Source: Octadecabacter algicola (GTDB taxonomy: Bacteria; Pseudomonadota; Alphaproteobacteria; Rhodobacterales; Rhodobacteraceae). Taken from it: DNA of 64,000 nucleotides. The notes under the pieces were generated by a model, which saw only the letters and a program-made list of their open reading frames with translations, ran no database searches and was not told the DNA's origin. The DNA is taken from contig NZ_JAKGAR010000001.1 in the NCBI RefSeq assembly GCF_021532625.1, positions 186,001 to 250,000 on the forward strand, in the 5' to 3' direction. This document shows positions 46,105 to 54,565 of this stretch, one piece after another. How positions within the stretch are numbered: position 1 is the first letter of the stretch; each line of letters begins with the position of its first letter. The position numbers were made by a program, and so were the translations under genes.

Positions 46105-46409
46105 GATGTCCTCCCATTCAGTTCAGTTTTGAGTTCAATGATGACCTGAGCTACGTGTTTGCGTTCGCTTTGTGAAAGCTCTGCCGAGTCTTTGAAGTTT
46201 TCAAGCAGGGCTAAGAAGCTAGCCAATGTGTCCAAAGACATTGTGTCAGCGTGAATTGCGCGAAGCCCGATCTCGTAAGGAAGAAAGACATCCTGCCACA
46301 GTGGGTCCGATTCGCATTGAGTTGGTTTCGCGAAGGTTCTGAGCTGGCCCATCATCGAGATGTTCCAACTTAGAGGGACGTCCAAATGAGACACTGAAAT
46401 CAGCCCCAT
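46101..46409 (-). CDS. Hypothetical protein within the ilv operon
   Basis: A 102-residue soluble protein starting MGLISVSHLDVPLSWNISMM, four bases after the ilvI stop. The C-terminal part is helical (LASFLALLENFKDSAEL, ERKHVAQVIIELKTEL). The ribosome binding site is weak, which suggests translation coupled to ilvI. Not recognised. Confidence 0.65.
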   Translation of the reverse strand: MGLISVSHLDVPLSWNISMMGQLRTFAKPTQCESDPLWQDVFLPYEIGLRAIHADTMSLDTLASFLALLENFKDSAELSQSERKHVAQVIIELKTELNGRTS

Positions 46410-46413
46410 GAGA

Positions 46414-48171
46414 TCATACCAACACCGAACCCTTAGCGTCGATCACGCCTTGGGTTTCCGCATCGCCCAGCAGCATATCGTTGTGGGCTTTGCCCGATGG
46501 GATCATCGGGAAGCAGTTTTCGTGTTTCTCAACGAGGCAGTCAAACAAGACGGGGCCGTCGTGGTTCAGCATTTCCATGATTGCATCGTCCAGATCGGCG
46601 GGATCGGAACACAGGATACCCTTGGCACCAAAGGCTTCTGCCAGCTTTACAAAGTCAGGCAGGCTTTCGGACCAGCTTGAGCTATAGCGCTCACCGTGCA
46701 GCAATTCCTGCCACTGGCGCACCATGCCCAATCGTTCGTTGTTCAGGATAAACTGTTTGACGGGCAGGCGGTACTGAACGGCTGTACCCATTTCCTGCAT
46801 GTTCATCAGCCAGCTTGCTTCACCGGCAATGTTGATAACCAGCGCATCAGGGTGCGCCATCTGCACACCGATAGACGCTGGATGGCCGTAGCCCATCGTT
46901 CCCAGACCACCAGACGTCATCCAATGGTTCGGTTCTTCAAAGCCCAAGTATTGCGCAGCCCACATCTGGTGCTGGCCAACTTCGGTGGTGATGTAGCGAT
47001 CCTTGCGGTCCTTTGTCAGGGCTTCAAGACGCGCCAACGCGTGCTGAGGTTTAATGGTCTCTTTTTCTTGCGTGTAGGCCAAGCAATTGATTTTCTGCCA
47101 AGTCTTAATCTGTTCCCACCACTTTGCGACGCTTTCTGCGTTGGTCTTACGACCGCGGGATTTCCAGACTTTCAGGATGTCTTCAAGAACATGGGCGACG
47201 TCGCCGATCACGGGAATGTCGGTGCGGATCACTTTGTTGATCGAACTTGGATCAATATCGATATGGGCTTTGATCGAATTCGGGCTGAATTTGTCGATCA
47301 CGCCGGTAATACGGTCATCAAAACGTGCGCCGATGTTGATCATCAGATCACAGTCATGCATCGCCATGTTGGCTTCGTATAGACCGTGCATACCCAGCAT
47401 ACCCAGCCAGTTGTCGCCAGATGCAGGATAAGCGCCCAGACCCATTAGTGTAGATGTAATCGGGAAGCCCGTTGCGCCAACCAGCTCGCGCAACAGCTGT
47501 GACGCCGCCGGACCAGAGTTGATGACGCCACCACCTGTGTAGAACAGCGGCTTCTTGGCTTTTTCCAAAGCGGCAACCAGATCGGTGATACCTTCGATGT
47601 CGCCCTTAACCTGTGGTTGGTAGTGGGACTGTTTCGGTGCCGGTTTGGAATACGTGCCAGATGCGAACTGAACATCTTTCGGGATGTCGATCAGCACAGG
47701 GCCGGGACGGCCGCTCGTGGCAACATGGAACGCTTCATGAATTGTTCCAGCCAAAGCGTCAGTTTCCTTCACCAGCCAGTTATGCTTGGTGCAGGGGCGG
47801 GTGATGCCAACGGTGTCGGCTTCCTGAAATGCATCGGACCCGATCATGAACGTCGGAACCTGACCCGTCAGAACGACGATTGGAATGGAGTCGAGCAGGG
47901 CATCCGTTAGGCCGGTAACCGCGTTCGTGGCACCGGGGCCAGACGTTACCAAAGCAACGCCCGGTTTTCCGGTTGAACGTGCATAGCCTTCGGCGGCGTG
48001 AACCGCACCTTGTTCATGGCGAACCAGAATGTGTTTGATCGAATTTTGCTGGAAAATCTCGTCATAGATCGGAAGGACAGCGCCGCCGGGATAGCCAAAG
48101 ACTGTGTCCACGCCCTGATCAATCAAAGCTTGAACCAACATTTTCGCACCGGTCATCGTCTTAGCTGACAT
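46414..48171 (-). CDS. ilvI: Acetolactate synthase large (catalytic) subunit
   Basis: Thiamine-dependent enzyme joining two pyruvates, or pyruvate and 2-oxobutyrate, at the start of valine, leucine and isoleucine synthesis. The 585 residues carry the TPP-activating Glu in VRHEQGAVHAAEGYARSTGK and the FAD-region features GYPGGAVLPIYDEIF and GPGATNAVTGLTDALLD. The TPP pocket GGLGTMGYGHPASIGVQ follows. It leads an operon controlled by a leader-peptide attenuator immediately upstream. Confidence 0.96.
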   Translation of the reverse strand: MSAKTMTGAKMLVQALIDQGVDTVFGYPGGAVLPIYDEIFQQNSIKHILVRHEQGAVHAAEGYARSTGKPGVALVTSGPGATNAVTGLTDALLDSIPIVVLTGQVPTFMIGSDAFQEADTVGITRPCTKHNWLVKETDALAGTIHEAFHVATSGRPGPVLIDIPKDVQFASGTYSKPAPKQSHYQPQVKGDIEGITDLVAALEKAKKPLFYTGGGVINSGPAASQLLRELVGATGFPITSTLMGLGAYPASGDNWLGMLGMHGLYEANMAMHDCDLMINIGARFDDRITGVIDKFSPNSIKAHIDIDPSSINKVIRTDIPVIGDVAHVLEDILKVWKSRGRKTNAESVAKWWEQIKTWQKINCLAYTQEKETIKPQHALARLEALTKDRKDRYITTEVGQHQMWAAQYLGFEEPNHWMTSGGLGTMGYGHPASIGVQMAHPDALVINIAGEASWLMNMQEMGTAVQYRLPVKQFILNNERLGMVRQWQELLHGERYSSSWSESLPDFVKLAEAFGAKGILCSDPADLDDAIMEMLNHDGPVLFDCLVEKHENCFPMIPSGKAHNDMLLGDAETQGVIDAKGSVLV

Positions 48172-48216
48172 TGTCTTTGTATCCTTGTTTCAGCGTCGTT
48201 CGTTATCATGTCGCAT

Positions 48217-48242
48217 AAAAAAGCCCCCGAAGTTTCGGAGGC
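48217..48242 (-). terminator. Attenuator terminator upstream of ilvI
   Basis: On the minus strand GCCTCCGAA and TTCGGGGGC form a GC-rich stem with a tight loop, followed by six T's. It lies between the leader peptide and ilvI. Its 5' arm is partly claimed by a competing antiterminator that pairs 48275-48283 with 48241-48249 (nine pairs, extendable by two after one mismatch). Confidence 0.85.
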
Positions 48243-48267
48243 GCATGGGAACCAATATGGTCTACCT

Positions 48268-48315
48268 TTACAGGCCCATGCGCGTCTCAATCACCACTAG
48301 AAGAATGCAAGGCAT
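48268..48315 (-). CDS. ilv leader peptide (attenuation sensor)
   Basis: A 15-residue leader peptide, MPCILLVVIETRMGL, ending in TAA. Residues 4-9 are six consecutive Ile, Leu and Val codons, the end products of the pathway. An excellent ribosome binding site (AAGGAGA) sits about five bases before the ATG. When charged tRNAs are scarce the ribosome should stall on these codons, leaving 48275-48283 free to form the antiterminator. When they are plentiful it reaches the stop codon, masks that arm and lets the terminator form. This is the classical proteobacterial mechanism read directly from sequence. Confidence 0.88.
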   Translation of the reverse strand: MPCILLVVIETRMGL

Positions 48316-48722
48316 TCGAGTCTCCTTTTGCGTTGATCGGTTTATGCCGTTGTGGCGCAGGGGCGTCAACAGTCGGAATCGCAAAAATGTCGTTTGAGGG
48401 TGGGTTTTTGTAATTTTGTTAAAGCGACTGATCTCAAGTAGGGCCAGAAAACGAAATTGTACTGACAAAAATGGGAGGGGGCTGGCGCGATATATTGGAA
48501 ACATCACAGCCGTTTGGGCATTGACGCTGATAGGGGAGGTTTGGCGTTTTACTGGACCGGTTCAGGAATTGGATTGTTTCGAATTGGGACGCAATGGAGT
48601 GTGAAGTCGTCCATTGTTGGAAATTAAAGATATTTTGACGTCCCACACCACTTCTAGGTTGTGCATCTGACTGGTTCCTGCACATCTTAATTCTGTTTTT
48701 TGTATCTGCCTTGGGGGGCATT
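48316..48722. other. Intergenic region between ilv leader and RTX gene
   Basis: About 400 bases between divergent units. The left end must hold the ilv promoter (minus strand), the right end the RTX gene promoter. Base composition is lower in GC than the flanking genes. No other gene, hairpin or repeat stood out. Confidence 0.45.
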
Positions 48723-49949
48723 ATGACGCCTTTTGACACCTATATTGCTGAACGTACTGCGCTGGGAACAATGGTGCAGACTGCCATTGTGACAGCACCA
48801 AGCGGGGAACTGGTTTTGTTCTTCGTTGATCCGACTGGGTACCCAAATTCAGAAACGGGCGTTCACCGTTTATATCGCGCGATCATTATAGATGATGAAG
48901 TCCTCATCGTGGGCGCTGGCCCCGGTGTCGCCGATGGGTCTCTGTTGAATGTCGCGCTGACTCCACAGGGCCCGGCGGTCGAGTACGAGTTCTATCGAGG
49001 CGGTGTTTTTCAAGTGACAGTGTTGCCGTCGTCTGGAGGGAGCTATCCAAGCTTCAACACAAACGAAGTAGAGGGCTATACCGTGGTTAACCCCGATGCT
49101 GGTCTGGCGATTTTCGGGGACGGGGGGCGCGATGATCTGATTGGAACTGACCTTGACGATGTGATGCGCGGCAATGGCAGCAAGGACACCATCGACGGTG
49201 GCGCTGGCGACGATTTAATTTATGGCGGTAACGGCGCGGACTTGTTGGATGGCGGGGACGGCGATGACAGCATTTTCGGTAACATTGGTGTTGACGTTAT
49301 CGAGGGCGGCAATGGTGATGACTACATCCACGGCGGGGACAATAGCGATGAAATATTTGGCGGCGCTGACGACGATCTGATTTTCGGCGGAAATGCCAAC
49401 GATCGAATTTGGGGCGGCACAGGCGACGACGATCTGCGCGGTGGTCAGGGCTCGGACTATATATCAGGCGGAGACGGGAACGACGTGATACGTGGCAACG
49501 CAGGTAGCGATATTATGATCGGGGGCAAAGGCAACGATTTGCTTCAAGGCGCTTCTGGAAACGACAAATTCTATGGGGGCGCCGGAAATGATACTCTGAA
49601 GGGGGGCTCGGGCGACGATACCTTAGAGGGACAAGCTGGGAATGACTTCATTTACGGCGGCAGCGGCAAGGATCTTCTATATGCTGCGAGTGGGGATGAT
49701 GTGCTCTCTGGTGGCGAAGGCGTGGATGAGTTTTACTTCAGTGGCGGTACTGACGTTCTTAAGGATTTTGAGGCTGACCTCGAAACGGTCTACCTGTCTG
49801 TGAACGGTGCAGAATCTTATACACCAAGCTTTTCACAAGTCGGTAGAGACGTCGTAATCTCCTATGAAAACTTCTCGCATGGTGCGTCAGAACTAACACT
49901 GGAAAACGTATTGCTGTCGGACCTTACAGACGAGAACATTCTTTACTAA
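48723..49949 (+). CDS. RTX (hemolysin-type calcium-binding repeat) protein
   Basis: A 408-residue acidic protein. The N-terminal domain of about 130 residues is of unrecognised type (MTPFDTYIAERTALGTMVQT). About 22 contiguous glycine- and aspartate-rich nonapeptides follow, encoded from about 49124 to 49720 (for example GGAGDDLIYGGNGADLLDGG), which fold as calcium-bound beta-rolls. The C-terminal 70 residues resemble a type I secretion cap. The start at 48723 has a G-rich Shine-Dalgarno; the in-frame start four codons upstream is an alternative. No type I secretion genes are in the window, so a secretion partner must lie elsewhere. Confidence 0.88.
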   Translation: MTPFDTYIAERTALGTMVQTAIVTAPSGELVLFFVDPTGYPNSETGVHRLYRAIIIDDEVLIVGAGPGVADGSLLNVALTPQGPAVEYEFYRGGVFQVTVLPSSGGSYPSFNTNEVEGYTVVNPDAGLAIFGDGGRDDLIGTDLDDVMRGNGSKDTIDGGAGDDLIYGGNGADLLDGGDGDDSIFGNIGVDVIEGGNGDDYIHGGDNSDEIFGGADDDLIFGGNANDRIWGGTGDDDLRGGQGSDYISGGDGNDVIRGNAGSDIMIGGKGNDLLQGASGNDKFYGGAGNDTLKGGSGDDTLEGQAGNDFIYGGSGKDLLYAASGDDVLSGGEGVDEFYFSGGTDVLKDFEADLETVYLSVNGAESYTPSFSQVGRDVVISYENFSHGASELTLENVLLSDLTDENILY

Positions 49950-49953
49950 TTCA

Positions 49954-50622
49954 TTAACCCAAACGACCAGTGCCTTGCAGAACGCCATGTTCCATTGCGT
50001 AGCGGGTCAGTCCTGCGGTGCTGCTGATGCCCAGTTTGCGTTTGATATTCTTGCGGTGGGTTTCCACCGTGCGCACGGAGATATGGAGCCCCTCGGCGAC
50101 GTCTTTGTTGGACTTGCCCTGCGCCAGTTCGAGCAGGATTTCTTGCTCGCGGGATGTCAGTGGTTCGCGGCCATCGGTCGTGCGTGGTTTGAGTGAGCCG
50201 CGCGCGCCAGTGCACAGGTACTCGCCGCCGCCTAGAACGGTATCGATCGCAGTCTTGATTTCTTCCGTCGGTACGTCTTTTAGGACGTAGCCCTTTGCGC
50301 CGTGGTTCAATGCGGTGGAAATGTATTCAGGGCTATCGTGCATAGACAGAATAAGGATGTGTGTCTGGGGTCTACGTTCAAGGATGATCTCAATCGCGGA
50401 AAGACCACTTACACCGGGCATGTTCAGGTCAAGCAACATCACGTCGGGCGACAGGTCCTGTACCTGGTCGATTGCGTCTTGACCGTTGCTGAGCACGCCA
50501 ACGATCTCCAGATCATCGTAGGTTTCAAGAATGGCTTGAATGCCCTCAGCGACCATGGGGTGATCATCAACGATCACAACGCGGGTCGGGGTGGTAAGGT
50601 CGGGCGATGAAAGCGCGGTCAT
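49954..50622 (-). CDS. NarL/LuxR-type response regulator
   Basis: A 222-residue regulator. The receiver domain has IVDDHPMVAEGIQAIL, the phosphoacceptor Asp in MLLDLNMPGVSGLSAI and the conserved Lys in KGYVLKDVP. The DNA-binding domain at the C-terminus is PLTSREQEILLELAQGKSNK with VRTVETHRKNIKRKLGISST. It overlaps the kinase stop-start by four bases, so the two are one unit. Divergent from a TRAP transporter, its probable target. Confidence 0.92.
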   Translation of the reverse strand: MTALSSPDLTTPTRVVIVDDHPMVAEGIQAILETYDDLEIVGVLSNGQDAIDQVQDLSPDVMLLDLNMPGVSGLSAIEIILERRPQTHILILSMHDSPEYISTALNHGAKGYVLKDVPTEEIKTAIDTVLGGGEYLCTGARGSLKPRTTDGREPLTSREQEILLELAQGKSNKDVAEGLHISVRTVETHRKNIKRKLGISSTAGLTRYAMEHGVLQGTGRLG

Positions 50623-52052
50623 GTCGGTGTCTGTCCTGTGTCTGTCGTGGTTGCTGTGGTGGGGCGCAACATGTGGCTAAGTGGTATCATAGCAAGGATC
50701 GTGGTCCCAGTGCGCGAAGATGTGATTTCCAAGGAGCCGTCCAGCTGTTCCATGCGTTCAGCCATATTGCGTAGGCCCAGTCCCGGATTGTTGCTGCGCC
50801 CTTGTGGTATGCCGCGACCATTGTCAGAAATGCGCATTACGGCCCCTTTGCGGCTTCCGGTCAGGGTGAGGGCGACTTCGCTGGCACCGGCGTGGCGCTC
50901 GATATTGGTCAGGGCTTCTTGTGCAACACGGTAAAGTGCAATGCGACCTTCTTCGTCCAAGCGGCCGCGAAACACGACTGTTTCAAAATCAACGGTTATC
51001 CCAGTTCGCGTGCTGAATTCACTGGTTAGCGACTGAAGCGCTGGGCCAAGCCCGAGGTCATCGAGCACACCAGGGCGCAAGTCCCGTGAGATGCGGCGCA
51101 CCTCTTGGATCGCGCCCCCAAGGCTATCGATCCCTTTATCAAGGCTTTCGCCCGCGCGATCATCGCCTTTTGTCAAACGACGGCGGGCCAGTTCAAGAGC
51201 ATAGCGCACGGACACAAGGATCTGGCTGATCCCGTCGTGAAGTTCACGGGCCACGCGGCTGCGTTCTTCTTCTTGGGTATCGATAATGCGCTCGGTCAGC
51301 TGTTTGAGTTTCGCATCCGCTAGGCGGCGTTCACGAATGTTGAACATCATCCCTGATCCAAAGACGATGATCAGCGCGGCAATCGTCACCAGCAGAATGT
51401 AAAAGGTGGTCTGTTGGATGCGGGCCTCAACGTCTGCACGTGCGGCAGCAACAGTTTCTAGAACATCGTCGATGAAAATCCCTGTGCCGATGGCCCACCG
51501 CCAATCTTGCAAGCCGCTGACGATAACAATCATCGGGGCTGCTTCGCCGGTGGAGGGCTTGAGCCAGTCGATTTCATGGTAGCCGCCCCCCGAACGTGCA
51601 AGGCGAACTATTTCATCGGTAATCATCACCCCGTTTCGATCCTGAAGCCCTGACCAGTTTTCACCGATCAGGTCTGTTTGGCGTGGTGCCACAAGGTTGT
51701 TGCCGTCGTAGTCGAACACGAAGAAATATCCGTCCTGTCCATAGATCATCGCGGACAAGATGCGGGTGACTTCAAGCTTGGCTTGTTCGTCATCAGGGGC
51801 GGCGCGCCCGTATATGTTCACAAAAGCGGTCCGTGCCAGTGACATATAGTTGCGAAGCTCTGCGCGTTTTGCGTCGATCAATTGGGTTTCGAGCGCGCGG
51901 ATTTCGCGTTCCGCCAACTGGCGCGATTGGCCTGCCACGATCAATGTGATGATGGTCACACAAAGCAACAACGGCACGGTCGCCAGCAAGAACAGCTTTT
52001 GGCCGTAGTTGGGCGAGAGGCGTTGGCGCAGGTTTGAAAACAGGGATCGCAT
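50619..52052 (-). CDS. Sensor histidine kinase with periplasmic cache domain
   Basis: A 477-residue membrane kinase. The start at 52052 (MRSLFSNLRQRLSPNYGQKL) is chosen because it precedes the first helix directly; its ribosome binding site is weak, and an in-frame start 29 codons higher exists. Two membrane helices (about residues 22-42 and 230-250) flank a single cache sensor domain (YGQDGYFFVFDYDGNNLVAP, DWRWAIGTGIFIDDVL). The HisKA_3 motif ARELHDGISQILVSVRYAL and the ATPase motifs ALTNIERHAGA and SDNGRGIPQG are intact. Cache domains of this type often bind small organic acids, which suits the adjacent TRAP uptake system (inference). Confidence 0.9.
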   Translation of the reverse strand: MRSLFSNLRQRLSPNYGQKLFLLATVPLLLCVTIITLIVAGQSRQLAEREIRALETQLIDAKRAELRNYMSLARTAFVNIYGRAAPDDEQAKLEVTRILSAMIYGQDGYFFVFDYDGNNLVAPRQTDLIGENWSGLQDRNGVMITDEIVRLARSGGGYHEIDWLKPSTGEAAPMIVIVSGLQDWRWAIGTGIFIDDVLETVAAARADVEARIQQTTFYILLVTIAALIIVFGSGMMFNIRERRLADAKLKQLTERIIDTQEEERSRVARELHDGISQILVSVRYALELARRRLTKGDDRAGESLDKGIDSLGGAIQEVRRISRDLRPGVLDDLGLGPALQSLTSEFSTRTGITVDFETVVFRGRLDEEGRIALYRVAQEALTNIERHAGASEVALTLTGSRKGAVMRISDNGRGIPQGRSNNPGLGLRNMAERMEQLDGSLEITSSRTGTTILAMIPLSHMLRPTTATTTDTGQTPT

Positions 52053-52297
52053 GGCGCGAATCGTTAACTTGCTTTGGCGGCACTTGGTAGGGCTGGTTGG
52101 CACGTATGGCCCCTCTAATGGGCCTGTTAGCGCAACCAAATGGCCGTAACTGGTCAGATTTGCTTACAATTTCAGCCGTTCTACGGGTCAGTGGGTATTT
52201 CGCATATCAAAATGAAAGAGTAACGTTCGAGGACTTGAAACGATCTGCCGACCCTTGGGAGAGGGAAGGCGCCTAATTCCATGGGAGGAAATAACAT

Positions 52298-53383
52298 ATG
52301 GATCGTCGTTCTTTTCTAAAGAATTCCGCACTTGGTGGCACAGCCGCCGCAGCGACAACTCTTGCTGCACCTGCGTACGCTCAAGGCAACCGCACACTGA
52401 CAATGGTAACAACGTGGGGCCGTGGCCTTGCGGGTGTTCACGATGCAGCGCAACGCGCAGCTGACACGATCACAGCAATGTCTGATGGCACTTTGACCAT
52501 CGACCTGAAAGCTGCTGGCGAACTTGTTGGCGCATTCGAAGTGTTTGACGCGGTTACATCCGGGCAAGCAGACATGTACCACGGCGCTGACTATTACTTC
52601 GTAGGTCAGCACCCTGCATATGCATTCTTCACATCCGTACCATTCGGCATGTCCCCACAGGAACTGATGAACTGGTACTACAACGGTGAAGGCCACGATC
52701 TGCACTCCGAGCTGGGTGAAATCTTTGGTCTGAAATCCTTCCTCGCAGGTAACACTGGCCCACAGGCTGGTGGTTGGTTCTCGAGCGAGATCACAGGCCC
52801 AGAAGACTTCCAAGGTCTGAAGTTCCGTATGCCTGGCCTCGGTGGTCAAGCTCTTGGTAACATGGGTGCTTCCATCCAGAACCTTCCAGGTGCTGAAGTG
52901 TACCAAGCCCTCGCATCCGGCGCCATCGACGGCACCGAGTGGATCGGCCCATGGGCTGATGAAAAGGCTGGTTTCCAAGAAATCACCAAGTTCTACTACA
53001 CAGCGGGTATGCACGAGCCGGGCGCAGGCCTGTCCTTGGCGACAAACCTTGACGTGTTCAACGAGCTGTCCCCAGCGCACCAGAAGATCGTCGAGATCGC
53101 ATCTGGCGAAGCACACCAGTGGAACCTTGCTCAGTTCATGAACAACAACGGTGCGGCGCTTGAGCGTCTGCAAGCCGGTGGTGTTAAGGTTCTGGAATTC
53201 CCTGACTCTGTTTGGGATGCGATGGGCGTTGCTGCTTCTGAAACTATGGACCAGTACGCTGGTGATGAACTGTATGACCGTGTTCGCGCGTCCTACAACG
53301 CTTCCATGGCTGCGTCTTCTTCCTGGATTTCCAAATCCGAAGGTGCGTACCGCACACAGCGTGACCGCGTAATGGGCGGCTAA
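52298..53383 (+). CDS. TRAP transporter substrate-binding protein (TakP/DctP family)
   Basis: Periplasmic receptor of a tripartite ATP-independent transporter. The 361 residues begin with a twin-arginine-like signal (MDRRSFLKNSALGGTAAAA). The mature domain has the family patterns GNTGPQAGGWFSSEI, GLKFRMPGLGGQAL and ASGAIDGTEWIGPWADEKAG. These closely recall TakP-type 2-oxo acid and related carboxylate receptors, so an organic acid ligand is likely but not certain. GGAGG precedes the ATG. A terminator-like hairpin follows before the permease genes. Confidence 0.9.
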   Translation: MDRRSFLKNSALGGTAAAATTLAAPAYAQGNRTLTMVTTWGRGLAGVHDAAQRAADTITAMSDGTLTIDLKAAGELVGAFEVFDAVTSGQADMYHGADYYFVGQHPAYAFFTSVPFGMSPQELMNWYYNGEGHDLHSELGEIFGLKSFLAGNTGPQAGGWFSSEITGPEDFQGLKFRMPGLGGQALGNMGASIQNLPGAEVYQALASGAIDGTEWIGPWADEKAGFQEITKFYYTAGMHEPGAGLSLATNLDVFNELSPAHQKIVEIASGEAHQWNLAQFMNNNGAALERLQAGGVKVLEFPDSVWDAMGVAASETMDQYAGDELYDRVRASYNASMAASSSWISKSEGAYRTQRDRVMGG

Positions 53384-53422
53384 GCCCGTGCGCTGGTCTA
53401 TTTGACCGGCAATAAGAAAAGG

Positions 53423-53450
53423 GGCCCCGCCGGAAACGGCGGGGCTTTCT
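53423..53450 (+). terminator. Terminator hairpin between TRAP receptor and permease genes
   Basis: GGCCCCGCCG, loop GAAA, CGGCGGGGCT, then TTTCT. Partial termination here would give more receptor than permease, a usual pattern in binding-protein-dependent transporters. Confidence 0.8.
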
Positions 53451-53506
53451 CCTCACTGGTTTGGGATCGGTGAGCATAATTCAAGACCACGAATGGGGGC
53501 AGGGAC

Positions 53507-54565
53507 ATGGAAGAAGACGCCGCGCAAGAGGGCTTCTGGGCATCCTACGAAAACGGATTTACGGTTTGGGTTGAACGGCTTCAGGGGAATGTCCCTGAAG
53601 GAGCGGACCCCATAGAACCCGCAGCGACAGTATTGGGCGCAATTTGGAACAGCCTTGTTTGGTTCTTCGCCAATATTCTTGAAGCATTTTACAACATTGC
53701 TTACGCAGTAACGCACCCCGCCGAATGGCTGGCATGGTTGCCTTATGTGAATGGCAATATGCCAGATGCGGCTGTGAAGGAATCGCTGATGCGGTTCATT
53801 TACTTTGGCGGTTCGGTTGAGTTGTTCTTTGCAGTATTCAGCATCTTCTTACTGGTGACGATCGCTGCGTTTTCATACCGCCCGTTTATGTGGGGTTGTG
53901 TGCGCGCGCTGGAGGGTTTTGCCAACACGGTCGGGCGTTTCTTTGCGTGGTCGGGTTTGTTGATGGTGCTGATCCAAGTGGTGATCATCTTCATGCAGCG
54001 CGTGTTCGCGGTGTCTGAGATTTCCATCGGGTTCGGCATGGCGATCACCCACGACGTAAGCTGGTGGGCCGAAAGCCTGAAGCTCTATAATGCTATGATT
54101 GTCTGCCTTTGTGTGACCTATACGTTCGTTCAAGGCAGCCACGTGCGGGTCGATTTGGTCTATTCCGCTGTCAGCCACCGTACGAAACGTGTGATCGATA
54201 TGATCGGGTCCATCATCTTTATGGTGCCTGCCGCAGTCCTGACGTGGATGTATGGCTGGTATTTCCTGTGGCGGCATATGGTGGTGCCGAACCCATCGGC
54301 CTCAGACAGCCTTGATCGCCTGATCACTAAGGCACGGGCTCTGCGTTGGAACATCGAAACAATCGGCTTCAGCCCGAACGGGTTTAACGCCTACTTCCTA
54401 TTTAAAATCTTGCTTGTGACCTTCACTGCGCTGGTCTTGCTGCAAGCGGTCGCGTTCTTCTACCGCTCCTATCTGGAACTGGTCGAAGGAGAAGGCAGCG
54501 TAGGTAAACACCTAGACCGTGATAGCCTTGGCGAAGGCCAAGAAGCATTTGAGGGGACACACTAA
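53507..54565 (+). CDS. TRAP transporter small permease subunit, enlarged form
   Basis: The 352-residue counterpart of DctQ, nearly twice the usual 160-200. The four-helix DctQ core is recognisable in the middle (FANTVGRFFAWSGLLMVLIQ, DVSWWAESLKLYNAMIVCLC, YTFVQGSHVRVDLVYSAVSH). The N-terminus adds about 130 residues including two helices before the core. The C-terminus is acidic and soluble. The stop overlaps the large permease start by one base (TAATG), so the subunits are coupled. Confidence 0.88.
   Translation: MEEDAAQEGFWASYENGFTVWVERLQGNVPEGADPIEPAATVLGAIWNSLVWFFANILEAFYNIAYAVTHPAEWLAWLPYVNGNMPDAAVKESLMRFIYFGGSVELFFAVFSIFLLVTIAAFSYRPFMWGCVRALEGFANTVGRFFAWSGLLMVLIQVVIIFMQRVFAVSEISIGFGMAITHDVSWWAESLKLYNAMIVCLCVTYTFVQGSHVRVDLVYSAVSHRTKRVIDMIGSIIFMVPAAVLTWMYGWYFLWRHMVVPNPSASDSLDRLITKARALRWNIETIGFSPNGFNAYFLFKILLVTFTALVLLQAVAFFYRSYLELVEGEGSVGKHLDRDSLGEGQEAFEGTH

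Noticed and set aside
49124-49720. DNA-level tandem repeat (minisatellite)
   Set aside because: The periodicity is the RTX nonapeptide coding pattern; the DNA units are too diverged.
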